Shown: piece by piece, positions 19,198-29,455 of the stretch
Layout: every line of letters begins with the position of its first letter
How positions within the stretch are numbered: the stretch's first letter is position 1
Assembly: GCF_026391055.1 (NCBI RefSeq)
Contig: NZ_JAPLET010000022.1
Location: 583,648 to 647,647 of the forward strand
Length of the DNA stretch: 64,000 nt
Source of the DNA: Spirosoma sp.
Lineage (GTDB): Bacteria; Bacteroidota; Bacteroidia; Cytophagales; Spirosomataceae
Reading direction: 5' to 3'
Notes under the pieces: generated by a model
Databases searched by the model: none
What the model was told of the DNA's origin: nothing
What the model saw: only the letters and a program-made list of their open reading frames with translations
Program-made: the position numbers and the translations under genes

Positions 19198-19446
19198 TTA
19201 AAACGCATCATTTCGCTCGCCGGTGGCTTGCCAGTCGGCATCCATGTCCTGAAATCGCTGCGCAACCCGGCTCATAAAAAGCTCATCGAGCATGGCGGGT
19301 ACAACCGCCGGGTCGGTCAGGTCCATTTCGCTGATTTTATATGTCTGCTCATACGGCCCTGCTTCAATTTTGACGATATATTTGCCGTTCCAGGCATACA
19401 GGCCGATGCGAAAACGGGTGTGGGGGATATCCTGAACGAAACGCAT
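19198..19446 (-). CDS. Conserved small protein of unknown function
   Basis: An 82-residue soluble protein starting at ATG 19446 (MRFVQDIPHTRFRIGLYAW) and ending in a charged helix. The middle (GKYIVKIEAGPYEQTYKISE) reads like a small beta sheet. I do not recognise a named family. It lies 12 bp upstream of the CheR-PAS gene on the same strand, so the two are probably co-transcribed and may be functionally linked. A longer in-frame version exists but would overlap the divergent TPR gene promoter. Confidence 0.7.
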   Translation of the reverse strand: MRFVQDIPHTRFRIGLYAWNGKYIVKIEAGPYEQTYKISEMDLTDPAVVPAMLDELFMSRVAQRFQDMDADWQATGERNDAF

Positions 19447-19521
19447 AGGCGTAATGATGATTAATAAACTATGAATTATTTTCCGATAAAACCATATTCT
19501 TTCGCAAAGGTAACTAACGCA

Positions 19522-20574
19522 ATGGCCCACTCACTATTCCGAGTATATATCATTCGTCAGGTACTCCTGCTGATTTTTACATCTATCTTTTTTGTTCGCT
19601 GCGGCAATAACACTACCGATGAGGCTGCTCAGTTTTTCCTAAAGGGGAATGTTCAGTTGCAGAAACGTGAGTACAAAGAGGCAATCCGGTTCTATTCAGA
19701 AGCCATCGCCAAAAAATCAGATTTTGCGGACGCCTATAATAACCGGGGGTTAGCCAAGTTCCGGGACGACGACCGGGAGGGGGCGTTGGCTGACTACACC
19801 CGTGCTATTGAACTGGACCCTGATTTTGGTACGGCGTACTTTAATCGGGCCGAGGTTCTCCTCGAAACCGGTGATGCGGCCGGTAGTGTGTCCGACTTGA
19901 TGCGGATCAACAAACAATACCAGGATTCTACCTTCTACCAAACTCGTTTGGGCGATGCCTATGTACGACTGGGGAAGCAGGCCCAGGCCCAGGTGGCCTA
20001 CGACCGGGCTTTGCAACTTAACCCCGATAATGTGGAGGCTCTAACCAACCGAGGGGCTTTATTGTATAGTCAGAAGGCCTATGACCAGGCCGGTGAGGAT
20101 ATTCAGCGGGCTCTTCGGCTCAATCCAAAACAAGATGCGGCCTTGAACAATCAGAGTTTGCTCCTCGCGCGTGCCGGCAATTTTGCCGAAGCGCTCGTCT
20201 ATGTAGAACGTGCACTGGCTTTACAACCCCGACAGCCGTATTACCTGAACAACAAAGCGTATCTACTACTGAAACTAAACCGGGCTTCTGACGCACTACC
20301 GCTGGTGCAGGAGTCTCTGCAACGCGATGACCGGAATGCCTGGGCTCATCAAACCCTCGGCTTGTATTACCTGAGTCAGAAACAGGCGGACAAGGCACTT
20401 GCCGAATTTCGGCAGACCGAAAAACTGGATGCGTCTGTAGATCAGATCTATTATTATATCGGTATAGCGGAGCAGGCCCTCAACCAGCAGCAGGCCGCCT
20501 GCGAAGCCTGGCGACTGGGCGAATTGGCCGGTGATGTACAGTCCAGAAAAATCCGGTCTCAGCAATGTAAGTAG
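19522..20574 (+). CDS. TPR-repeat lipoprotein
   Basis: A 350-residue lipoprotein: signal peptide with lipobox ending FFVRC (Cys27), then about eight tetratricopeptide repeats filling the rest (for example DFADAYNNRGLAKFRDDDREGAL, PDFGTAYFNRAEVLLETGD and PDNVEALTNRGALLYSQKAYD in successive repeats). TPR solenoids mediate protein contacts; no partner is visible. ATG 19522 is chosen because it begins the signal peptide; an upstream in-frame ATG at 19471 adds 17 residues. It is divergent from the 82-residue gene and converges on menD with a shared hairpin. Confidence 0.88.
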   Translation: MAHSLFRVYIIRQVLLLIFTSIFFVRCGNNTTDEAAQFFLKGNVQLQKREYKEAIRFYSEAIAKKSDFADAYNNRGLAKFRDDDREGALADYTRAIELDPDFGTAYFNRAEVLLETGDAAGSVSDLMRINKQYQDSTFYQTRLGDAYVRLGKQAQAQVAYDRALQLNPDNVEALTNRGALLYSQKAYDQAGEDIQRALRLNPKQDAALNNQSLLLARAGNFAEALVYVERALALQPRQPYYLNNKAYLLLKLNRASDALPLVQESLQRDDRNAWAHQTLGLYYLSQKQADKALAEFRQTEKLDASVDQIYYYIGIAEQALNQQQAACEAWRLGELAGDVQSRKIRSQQCK

Positions 20575-20612
20575 ATGTCGCGTGAATTGATTAAACGTTG
20601 TATTCGGATAAT

Positions 20613-20656
20613 AAGCCTCAAATAACTATAACTACAGGTATAGTTATTTGAGGCTT
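20613..20656. terminator. Bidirectional terminator between the TPR gene and menD
   Basis: Perfect 18-bp arms (20613-20630 and 20639-20656) with an 8-base loop between two converging genes. Confidence 0.8.
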
Positions 20657-20688
20657 TAATGTGTAGCAGTAGGGGAGCCGACTACGTA

Positions 20689-22449
20689 TCATTGATTAAC
20701 GGAACGGGATTGAAACGCTTTCACCGAAGCTTTGTAGGATAAGAACAGATCTTGATTGGCCTGTTTGTCCGTTTTTAATTCAAGGAGTTTAGCGGTTGAG
20801 GCTGGCTGGAAAAAATCGGATAGTATCTCCCCAAGTGCTTCAGCAGAATTACAGAGTATGTACGTCAGCCCGGCATCCTGTGCGGTATTTCTGGCTGTAT
20901 AGCCGTGGGGTGTTTCGAAATAGGTTTCCAGCTCGGGTTGTCGACTGGGGCCGTCGATGATTCGGAAGATATGCCCGCTGTCATTATTCAATAAAATAAT
21001 CCGCAGGTTGGGTGGAACCGGAGCCGACCAGAGGGCATTTCGATCATAGAAAAAAGCGACGTCGCCAATTAATAGAGTAACGAGCTTATCTGTCATCAGC
21101 GCAGCTCCAACGGCCGTACTCAAACAACCGTCAATGCCACTAACCCCGCGGTTTGAGGATACACTAATTTGCTGTCGTTCGTCCAATCCGCACAGGTTAG
21201 CGTAACGAACGGGCATACTATTGGCCAGATGCAGTATGGATGCATCCGGTAGCTGGTCGAGAATACGTTGTACTGCCAGCCAGTCGGTTAGTGGCTGGCT
21301 GGGTTCGGCGAGGGTTTTTTCAACCAGACGGGTGGCCTCTCGGTCCATGTGGTGCCATCGACTCAGGAATTCCTGCTGGTCTTCGGCCTCATCGTCGCCC
21401 TGAAGGAACCGCTGGTAGTCGACATCGGCAAAGAGTTTTTCCAGAAAGGCGAGGGGATCTGCCGGGATCAGGGTTGTCAGACTCTGAAAGGAATCATTGA
21501 TGTGGTCGATGGCGGGTTGAATATGCCAGTGCCTGTGTGCCGGATACTGGCGCAGAAACGTTTTAAGGTTTCGGGTCAGGAATGAGTTGCCAATGGTCAG
21601 GAGTAAATCGGGCTGCAGCGTACGCGCGTTCGTCTCCCCAATCCCGGCCAGGAACGTATCAGTCCGGGTGATGAATAAATTATTCCGGGGAATGTTCCCA
21701 ACTAGTTCACCAACAATAACTACTCCTGTTTCTTCACTAAGTTTCCGCAGAACGGTCAACAGGGCCGGATTGTATGGCAACTGTCCCACGGCGATCAGCG
21801 TCCGCTTGCTTTGTTCCCATTCGGTGAGCAGGCGGTGCCAGCTATCGGCGGGTAGAGTCGGCTGGGCTGAGAGTACCTCAATAGTCCGCACTGGACCGTA
21901 GGCGAATGACTCGTCGGTGGTTGGATAGAAGGGTTCGCGAAGGGGCACATTGACATGTACGGGTCCGGCCGGTGTGAGCTGGCTGAGGGTTATAGCCTCG
22001 TTAAGTGTCCGTTCGATGAACCAGCGTGCGTCGGCGTGGGTGTAGTCGGCTGGCAGGTCATAACTACGTTTTACGTGGGTTCCAAAAATACCAGCCTGAT
22101 TGATTGTTTGACCATCCTGCTGGTGAAGCCACTCGTGCGGCCGGTCGGCGGTTAGGAGCAGGAGGGGTACCTGTCCGAAGAATGCTTCCGCAACGGCTGG
22201 GGCCAGGTTGTAAACGGCACTCCCCGAGGTACAGATAACCGCTACCGCTCGCTGACTCTGGAGAGCCATCCCGAGCGCAACAAAGCAGGCGGAACGTTCA
22301 TCCGCCATGACCCGAACCCGCAGGTGTCGGTGCCGGGCCACGGCCAGCGTCAGGGGTGCCGAGCGGGAGCCCGGTGAGACAACAACATCCGTTATGCCTT
22401 TCTGATAGAGAAGTTCGGCAATGTTAACAATAGGTTGAAGAACGGGCAT
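20689..22449 (-). CDS. menD: SEPHCHC synthase (menaquinone biosynthesis)
   Basis: 2-succinyl-5-enolpyruvyl-6-hydroxy-3-cyclohexene-1-carboxylate synthase, 586 residues, a thiamine-diphosphate enzyme joining isochorismate and 2-oxoglutarate in menaquinone synthesis. The N-terminal VVSPGSRSAPLTLAVARH and ERSACFVALGMA segments are characteristic, as is the C-terminal cofactor site (SNRGVSGIDGCLSTAVGA, then LLIGDVAFFYDRNAL and NNDSGHIFRII). Full length. menC lies 33 kb away at 55510. It is preceded by the response regulator with a 17-bp gap, so it may belong to that minus-strand unit. Confidence 0.95.
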   Translation of the reverse strand: MPVLQPIVNIAELLYQKGITDVVVSPGSRSAPLTLAVARHRHLRVRVMADERSACFVALGMALQSQRAVAVICTSGSAVYNLAPAVAEAFFGQVPLLLLTADRPHEWLHQQDGQTINQAGIFGTHVKRSYDLPADYTHADARWFIERTLNEAITLSQLTPAGPVHVNVPLREPFYPTTDESFAYGPVRTIEVLSAQPTLPADSWHRLLTEWEQSKRTLIAVGQLPYNPALLTVLRKLSEETGVVIVGELVGNIPRNNLFITRTDTFLAGIGETNARTLQPDLLLTIGNSFLTRNLKTFLRQYPAHRHWHIQPAIDHINDSFQSLTTLIPADPLAFLEKLFADVDYQRFLQGDDEAEDQQEFLSRWHHMDREATRLVEKTLAEPSQPLTDWLAVQRILDQLPDASILHLANSMPVRYANLCGLDERQQISVSSNRGVSGIDGCLSTAVGAALMTDKLVTLLIGDVAFFYDRNALWSAPVPPNLRIILLNNDSGHIFRIIDGPSRQPELETYFETPHGYTARNTAQDAGLTYILCNSAEALGEILSDFFQPASTAKLLELKTDKQANQDLFLSYKASVKAFQSRSVNQ

Positions 22450-22466
22450 GGGATAAGCTAACAGTG

Positions 22467-22874
22467 TTAAGAAAAATACGCATCGACCAGTTCGTTGATC
22501 ATGGCGAGCGTTAGGGGCTTAGTCCGATAGCCATTGATTTCTGGCAGGGAACCCGCCCGTTGCCGATCCACAAAACTGATTGAGGTCGTCAGCATTACGA
22601 CAACCACTTGCCCTTTGAGTTGCGTATCGAGTTTTTGGTACTCTTCCAGAAACTCGAATCCATTCATACCGGGCATATTTATATCAACGAAAACGACATC
22701 GGGGCGGATATAATCGGGATGATCGGTATGGGTCAGGTAGGTAAGCGCCTGCATGCCGCTGGTTACTATTCGAACGTCATCGCACTGATTGGATTCGTTG
22801 ATGACAAGCCGGTGAAGGAAGTTATCGTCGGGGTCGTCGTCAATTAACAGGATACAGTGAATGGGTCTGGGCAT
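22467..22874 (-). CDS. Single-domain response regulator
   Basis: A 135-residue CheY-like receiver without an output domain. ILLIDDDPDDNFLHRLVINES shows the acidic pocket and the Rcp1-like N-terminus often found with phytochrome-type kinases; the phosphoacceptor is Asp64 in VFVDINMPG, and the conserved Thr and Lys (MLTTS and RTKPL) are present. Its start lies inside the end of the histidine kinase gene (35-bp overlap), so translation is coupled and the kinase is its expected partner. The downstream effector is not visible here. Confidence 0.93.
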   Translation of the reverse strand: MPRPIHCILLIDDDPDDNFLHRLVINESNQCDDVRIVTSGMQALTYLTHTDHPDYIRPDVVFVDINMPGMNGFEFLEEYQKLDTQLKGQVVVVMLTTSISFVDRQRAGSLPEINGYRTKPLTLAMINELVDAYFS

Positions 22875-24003
22875 AATGCTGACTTGTCTTGATAACTTTT
22901 GGAATGACTACATAAAATGTTGAGCCCACACCTACCGTACTGTCGAGTCCGATCTGTCCGCCGTAAATGTCGACCACTTTTTTACAGGTAGCTAAACCAA
23001 TGCCCGTTCCCGGGTATTCATTTCGACCGTGCAGCCGCTGAAAAATCTGGAATACCCGATCATAGTATTTTGAATCGATACCAATCCCGTTATCGCTGAC
23101 CGTAAATCGGTATTGATTTCCTTCGTCGGACGCCCGTATTCGGATATGGGGAACAACGTCTGCCCGTCGATACTTCAGTCCATTGGTGACAAGATTCTGG
23201 AATACCTGTTTTAAATCGGTTCGGTGGGCTCTGATTGTAGGGAGTGGGCCAACATCAATCGAAGCCCCGGTTAACCGTATTTCGGTTTGATGTTCCTCCA
23301 GTATTTCGGCCAGTACCTCGTTGAGGTCTACCGTTTGAAAATCGATATCTGTACCCACGCGGGAGAAGTCGAGCAGGTCGTTGATCAGCACCCGCATCCG
23401 TTCGGCGGCAGCTGTCGATACATTGATTAATCGGACAGCATCCGTATCCAGTTTCTCTCCGTGTTTACTTTCGAGCAGTGTAAGGTAGTTAACGATTGTT
23501 TTGAGCGGTGACTGTAAGTCATGCGATGCGATATAGGCAAACTGTTGCAGCTCTTCATTAGAGCGGGTAAGCTCCTGCATAGCCTGCTGACGAAAAGACA
23601 ACTCGCGGTCATATTCTTTTGATGTACGGAGGCCAACGGCTTCATCGAAGTACCGGATCAAAGCGAGAACGGTTGCAATGGATACCATGGCGGTACAAAA
23701 ACGGACCAGGGCATTGATTCGATAGGCGGGCCACCAGAACATGACTGCATCGAGCAGGTGGGTAAGCCCGCAGAGAAGAATGAAGGCACCAAACAGGACA
23801 AAAACCCCGGACAGGGGTACGCCCTTTTTGACTAGTATAAATCGGATTAAAATGAGCGGGATAGCCATGTAGGCCAGCCAAATGGTTAAGTCAGATAGTA
23901 TATAAAGCCAGCCGTGAAAGTCTGTCCAGCGACCACAATACCAGCGGGGAGGCCAATCGTTAACATTTGCGAGTTGCTGAAAAAACTCGATTACTTCGTT
24001 CAT
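22840..24003 (-). CDS. Histidine kinase with ethylene-receptor-type membrane domain
   Basis: A 387-residue membrane sensor kinase. Residues about 33-117 form three helices that match the ethylene-binding domain of plant ETR1 and cyanobacterial SynEtr1. The copper ligands correspond to Cys78 and His82 (FGAFILLCGLTHLL). Asp38, Tyr45, Ile48, Pro49 and Ile75 fall at exactly the ETR1 spacings of Asp25, Tyr32, Ile35, Pro36 and Ile62. A short coiled coil follows with no GAF domain. The HisKA box is FAYIASHDLQSPLKT (His161), and the ATPase has the N box NLVTNGLKYR and G boxes SDNGIGID and GTGIGLA. It overlaps the response regulator by 35 bp. Copper and ethylene binding are inferred from residue conservation. 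Confidence 0.92.
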   Translation of the reverse strand: MNEVIEFFQQLANVNDWPPRWYCGRWTDFHGWLYILSDLTIWLAYMAIPLILIRFILVKKGVPLSGVFVLFGAFILLCGLTHLLDAVMFWWPAYRINALVRFCTAMVSIATVLALIRYFDEAVGLRTSKEYDRELSFRQQAMQELTRSNEELQQFAYIASHDLQSPLKTIVNYLTLLESKHGEKLDTDAVRLINVSTAAAERMRVLINDLLDFSRVGTDIDFQTVDLNEVLAEILEEHQTEIRLTGASIDVGPLPTIRAHRTDLKQVFQNLVTNGLKYRRADVVPHIRIRASDEGNQYRFTVSDNGIGIDSKYYDRVFQIFQRLHGRNEYPGTGIGLATCKKVVDIYGGQIGLDSTVGVGSTFYVVIPKVIKTSQHYAQTHSLYPVN

Positions 24004-24311
24004 AAATTACTAATGATGAGTAGTTTAGGTAGGTGCACTGGGTATAATTAACTACATCAGTGTCATATTCATTAGCCAAATATACGAGGGTCCCCTTTGT
24101 TCTCATATCTATACATATAAATTGTATAGGTTGTGGGCAGCATCGTTAAACAAGTCAGTCAAACTAATTCTTTTTCCCAATTAATACAAGCCGTTTTACA
24201 GGTACCTTGTTAATTTTTGAGTTACTTTGTTTACCCAGTTGGCCTATAAACGTCCCGTTCATAAACGAAGTAGGCACTGGTAGCGTTATTATCAGGAAAA
24301 CGATCCCCTGC

Positions 24312-25256
24312 ATGAACCGTATTACCTTTGAGAATGAGGATGAGATCCGGGTAAAGTCCCTGGCTGGTGCTATTATCATCAACGTGATTTTAGTCGCCCT
24401 GCTATTGCTGGTCAACTTATCCCAAACTGTTCCCAATCCGCCCCCCATTGAGTTTGTAGAGGTTAATTTTGGTACCGATGCCCGTGGCAGCGGACGTATT
24501 CAAACGTACAATAAAGCCTCAGACTCCCCTAATCCGGTGGATGTCAAAGCCGCTGATAAACGACCAAATCCCAAGGTAAACACCACGCCCCGAGTAGAAA
24601 AGACCCGCGTGACCCCATCACCAAAGGTAGAGGAGGCCAAACCGGCCAAAACCGCTACGGAGAAACCAATTATTGCCAGTAAATCGGAGAGTCCCGTTAC
24701 GACGCCCGAGCGCCCTGAACCCAAGCGTGTTGAATCAGCTAAGCCAACGGCTCCTGTAGAGCGTCCAGCCCCTCCGGCCCCACCCAAAAAGGTGGAGACG
24801 GTTAATAACGATGCCCTGTTCAAGAAATCATCTGGAGGAGGAGGTTCTAATGGAACGGTTGGGAAAGTCTCAGGAACAGGTGGTAACAATAATGGTGACG
24901 ACGCCAGTGGGGTGGGTGATAAAGGCAACCCCAATGGGAAGATAGATGCCAAAGCACTTTACGGCACCCCGGGGGGGAGTTCTTCTGGTGTAGCTTTTGA
25001 TGTTTCGGGTTGGTCTTTGGCCAGTCGTCCCAGTATTAATGATGATTCAGATGAAACCGGGAAGATCGTCTTTAAGATAACCGTAGATGGGGAAGGTGAA
25101 ATAATCCGGGTTCAAACCCAGCAAACAACGGTTAGCCCGTCGGTTGTAGAAGTATACCGGAAAGCCGTTCAACGGCTACGGCTGCGGCCAAAGGGGGGGG
25201 CTACACCACCAACGGCAAGCGGTACCATAACATTTATCATTAAGTCAAAAGATTAA
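24312..25256 (+). CDS. TonB-like energy-transducer protein
   Basis: A 314-residue protein with one N-terminal membrane helix (about 16-37, preceded by a basic/acidic cytoplasmic tip), a long Pro/Lys/Glu- and then Gly/Asn-rich periplasmic linker (about 75-235), and a C-terminal TonB-like domain (GKIVFKITVDGEGEIIRVQ to the end). This plan fits proteins that carry proton-motive energy to outer-membrane receptors. No exbB or exbD is adjacent within the window. ATG 24312 (MNRITFENEDE) starts just before the helix. Its stop shares one base with the folC start (TAATG), so the two are translationally coupled. Confidence 0.82.
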   Translation: MNRITFENEDEIRVKSLAGAIIINVILVALLLLVNLSQTVPNPPPIEFVEVNFGTDARGSGRIQTYNKASDSPNPVDVKAADKRPNPKVNTTPRVEKTRVTPSPKVEEAKPAKTATEKPIIASKSESPVTTPERPEPKRVESAKPTAPVERPAPPAPPKKVETVNNDALFKKSSGGGGSNGTVGKVSGTGGNNNGDDASGVGDKGNPNGKIDAKALYGTPGGSSSGVAFDVSGWSLASRPSINDDSDETGKIVFKITVDGEGEIIRVQTQQTTVSPSVVEVYRKAVQRLRLRPKGGATPPTASGTITFIIKSKD

Positions 25257-26542
25257 TGCAGTACACGGAAGCAATCGACTATTTATATAGTCGGCTCCCA
25301 GTTTTTCATCGAATTGGTCCTAAAGCCATAAAGCCCGGTTTAGGAAATACCATATTACTGTGCGAAGGGCTTGGAAACCCGCATCAGCAGTTTACCAGCA
25401 TTCACGTTGCCGGAACAAATGGGAAGGGGAGTACCTCCCATATGCTCGCGGCTATTTACCAGTCGGCAGGGTATCGCGTTGGCCTATATACGTCCCCCCA
25501 TCTCAAATCATTTACGGAGCGGATTCGATTGAACGGACAGCCTATTCCGGAAGATGAGGTTGTCCGCTTTGTAGAGCAGCAGCAGCCGTTGATAGAATCG
25601 GTTGAGCCTTCTTTTTTCGAAGTAACGGTTGCCATGGCCTTCGATTTCTTTGCTCGTCACGCCGTTGACGTAGCCATTATTGAAGTTGGCCTGGGGGGGC
25701 GTCTTGATTCGACCAATGTGATCACCCCTGTTGCTTCGGTTATTACGAATATAGGTTACGATCATACTGATATACTGGGGGATACGCTCCCGCTCATAGC
25801 CGCCGAAAAAGCGGGTATTATTAAACCAGGGGTTCCGGTTATTATTGGCGAATCACATCCGGAAACACAGGATGTATTTACATCCGTAGCGGCATCGCTT
25901 CAGGCTCCTATAACCTTTGCCGATCGACAGTATCTGGTAAATGATTTGGGTTTGGTTGACGGAATTCGTCAGGCGTATGTAAGCCGTGGTGATGAGTCTG
26001 GCTGGCTTGTTAAACTCGATCTGTTGGGAACTTACCAACTCAAGAACCTCCCAGGTGTTGTGGCTACTGTGAATCTATTGCAACGACAGTTTCCCGTTAC
26101 AGTGACTGAACAGCAGGAGGGGCTCGCTTCCGTAAGTTCATTGACAGGATTAACAGGTCGTTTTCAAACCCTGCGTTCACATCCAACGGTTATTGCGGAT
26201 ACTGCCCACAACCAATCTGGTTTAGAAGCTCTCTTCGAGACGATACGATCTATACGTTACAAAACGCTTCGTATCATTATTGGGCTTGTGGCAGATAAAG
26301 ATCGTAGTAAGGTACTGTCTGTATTGCCCACAACTGCCGTTTATTACTTTTGTCAGGCGAATACGCCCCGCTCATTATCTGCTCAGTTACTACAACAGGA
26401 AGCGCGTGCTTTTGGCCGTATGGGTGATGTGTTTACTGATGTAAATACTGCTTTAGCGGCAGCCCTGGAGCAGGCTGACCCAGCTGATTTACTGCTTATA
26501 ACTGGTAGTAATTATACCATTGCTGAATTAACCAATTTATAA
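25256..26542 (+). CDS. folC: Folylpolyglutamate/dihydrofolate synthase
   Basis: A Mur-ligase-family enzyme of 428 residues that adds glutamate to folates, and in many bacteria also makes dihydrofolate from dihydropteroate. The P-loop is HVAGTNGKGSTSHMLAA (about 50-66), followed by the folate-loop motif GLYTSPHLKSFTERIRLNG and the FEVTVAMAFDFFA and VEVGLGGRLDSTNV-type segments. Full length. It is the middle gene of an apparent three-gene unit: 1-bp overlap with the TonB-like gene and a 2-bp gap to trmB. Confidence 0.95.
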   Translation: MQYTEAIDYLYSRLPVFHRIGPKAIKPGLGNTILLCEGLGNPHQQFTSIHVAGTNGKGSTSHMLAAIYQSAGYRVGLYTSPHLKSFTERIRLNGQPIPEDEVVRFVEQQQPLIESVEPSFFEVTVAMAFDFFARHAVDVAIIEVGLGGRLDSTNVITPVASVITNIGYDHTDILGDTLPLIAAEKAGIIKPGVPVIIGESHPETQDVFTSVAASLQAPITFADRQYLVNDLGLVDGIRQAYVSRGDESGWLVKLDLLGTYQLKNLPGVVATVNLLQRQFPVTVTEQQEGLASVSSLTGLTGRFQTLRSHPTVIADTAHNQSGLEALFETIRSIRYKTLRIIIGLVADKDRSKVLSVLPTTAVYYFCQANTPRSLSAQLLQQEARAFGRMGDVFTDVNTALAAALEQADPADLLLITGSNYTIAELTNL

Positions 26543-26544
26543 AC

Positions 26545-27207
26545 GTGACTCGTAGAAAATCGCATCGCTTTCTTCAGAATGCAGAGAGTACAAATGTCAT
26601 CGAATCTGGTAAGCCCCTTTATAAAACAATTCTCGGTCGTTGGCGACCTGACTTTTTTGGGAACGGGAATCCAATTGTTCTTGAACTGGCCTGTGGAAAA
26701 GGGGAATATACGGTAGGATTAGCGCAGGCTTTTCCGAATGTAAATTTTATTGGTGTTGACATTAAGGGAGACAGGATCGCTCGGGGTTCCAGAATTGCTC
26801 AAAATCTGGGTTTATCGAATGTAGCGTTCTTGCGAACGGACATTAACTTTCTGGGCGAATTCTTCACTAAAGGGGAAATTAATGAGATCTGGATCACTTT
26901 CCCGGATCCACAGCCAAGACCAAAACAGGAGAAACATCGGCTCACACATCCTCGTTTTTTAGCTATGTACCAATCCTTGCTTGTTCCGGGAGGGACGCTA
27001 CACTTAAAAACGGATAATCCGGAGCTGTTTACCTATAGTCTGGAGCAGGTTCAAGCAGCCCAAGGTAGAGATTTACAATACACAACTGACTTATATAACT
27101 CTCCACTGAATGAAATCCATTTAGGCATAAAAACGAAGTACGAACAAATCTTTTTTGATAAGGGATTTACGATTAACTATTTACAATGTAAAATGGGTGT
27201 GATTTAA
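26545..27207 (+). CDS. trmB: tRNA (guanine-N7)-methyltransferase
   Basis: SAM-dependent enzyme that methylates G46 of tRNA, 220 residues. The SAM site LELACGKGEYTVGLAQ and the family motif EIWITFPDPQPRPKQEKHRLTHPRFL (read as two overlapping pieces) are clear. Translation must start at GTG 26545, two bases after the folC stop; there is no in-frame ATG nearby. The stop codon lies inside a terminator hairpin that ends the TonB-folC-trmB unit. Confidence 0.95.
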   Translation: MTRRKSHRFLQNAESTNVIESGKPLYKTILGRWRPDFFGNGNPIVLELACGKGEYTVGLAQAFPNVNFIGVDIKGDRIARGSRIAQNLGLSNVAFLRTDINFLGEFFTKGEINEIWITFPDPQPRPKQEKHRLTHPRFLAMYQSLLVPGGTLHLKTDNPELFTYSLEQVQAAQGRDLQYTTDLYNSPLNEIHLGIKTKYEQIFFDKGFTINYLQCKMGVI

Positions 27208-27224
27208 TAAAATCACACCCATTT
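27191..27224. terminator. trmB terminator
   Basis: AAATGGGTGTGATT (27191-27204) pairs perfectly with 27211-27224. The hairpin contains the trmB stop codon and faces the converging gapA gene. Confidence 0.75.
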
Positions 27225-27318
27225 GTAAATTAACTATTGTAATTTGATGGATGATTTACATGATTAATTTTGTAAATTTAAATAATTGAATTAAGCTGTA
27301 AATCTCCATGTTACATTG
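27225..27318. promoter_or_regulatory. First cluster of TGTAAA/TTTACA motifs
   Basis: Between the trmB hairpin and the gapA stop, TGTAAA or TTTACA recurs about four times, including two copies of TTTGTAAATT. A second cluster lies at 30287-30440. Function is unknown; it may be an operator array. Confidence 0.35.
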
Positions 27319-28631
<1,313 letters not shown>

Positions 28632-29455
28632 GCACCATGGGTAGGAGGAGAGTAAGAACAACCTGATTTTAATTGAATATTTTTATATTATATAGGTTGA
28701 CATTATATCAGTAGCCTTGCTAAGGAAACCGTATCATTCGTGGTGTAAATCTCATTAGCAAGGCTGAAATAGTTTTTCTATACGGATATAATTAGGATCC
28801 TTAGATATAAACAGCACAAATTCTTTTAATAAACATACTCAAGAGCCCTTTACTACCTTACTGAGTAGAGTTTACTCCACTAATTGTCCATAGAACACTA
28901 CAGTCAACCAATAAACATACAACAGGCTATATCCTTGTAGAATGCATAAAATCCGTTTTACTGGTTGCCTAATGATGGCTGGTATTCTGATCAGCGTTTA
29001 GGTAAGACTTCTATCTATTACCATGACCATTACACTCGGTTTAACAGGATATATGTTAGGAAAACGACCTTTGGATATTGATGTATTTATTACTGATCCT
29101 ATTCTTTTAAACGCGTTGAAAAAACAGGCCTAATTTTTGCCACTCCTAATTTAAGTGTGGGTACGTGGCACAACGATTTATGGTCGACGATTAATACATC
29201 CGTTTAGAGAGTCGATCATAGCACAGATGGTCAATGTAAGCATAACCTACTGATTGGAGAGTTGAGGCAAATACCAAGGCACAAATAATTTGATTCTTAT
29301 ATTTCAACTATACGTGTGTTCGTGTTACCTTTGGAAAAAGAATTTCTGACTTCTCTATAATATTGTTGTATAACAATAGAAAATTTCGTTCATAAAAATA
29401 TATTATTGATATTCAGGTAGTTATGTGTGTATTTATAAACATTCACTTTAATTAA
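28632..29455. other. AT-rich gap before dapD with no convincing gene
   Basis: About 820 bp with low GC. A tiny frame near 29023-29133 (starting MTITLGLTGYMLG, 36 residues) has no family. An 11-bp inverted repeat (AGCCTTGCTAA and its complement) lies near 28710-28770 with a wide loop. A TACCTTTG box at 29326-29333 is the likely dapD -7 element, leaving a leader of roughly 115 bases. Confidence 0.4.

Noticed and set aside
29363..29373. A second copy of the 11-base XerC arm (TTGTTGTATAA)
   Set aside because: The following bases do not form a XerD arm; it is part of a short AT palindrome and probably coincidental.
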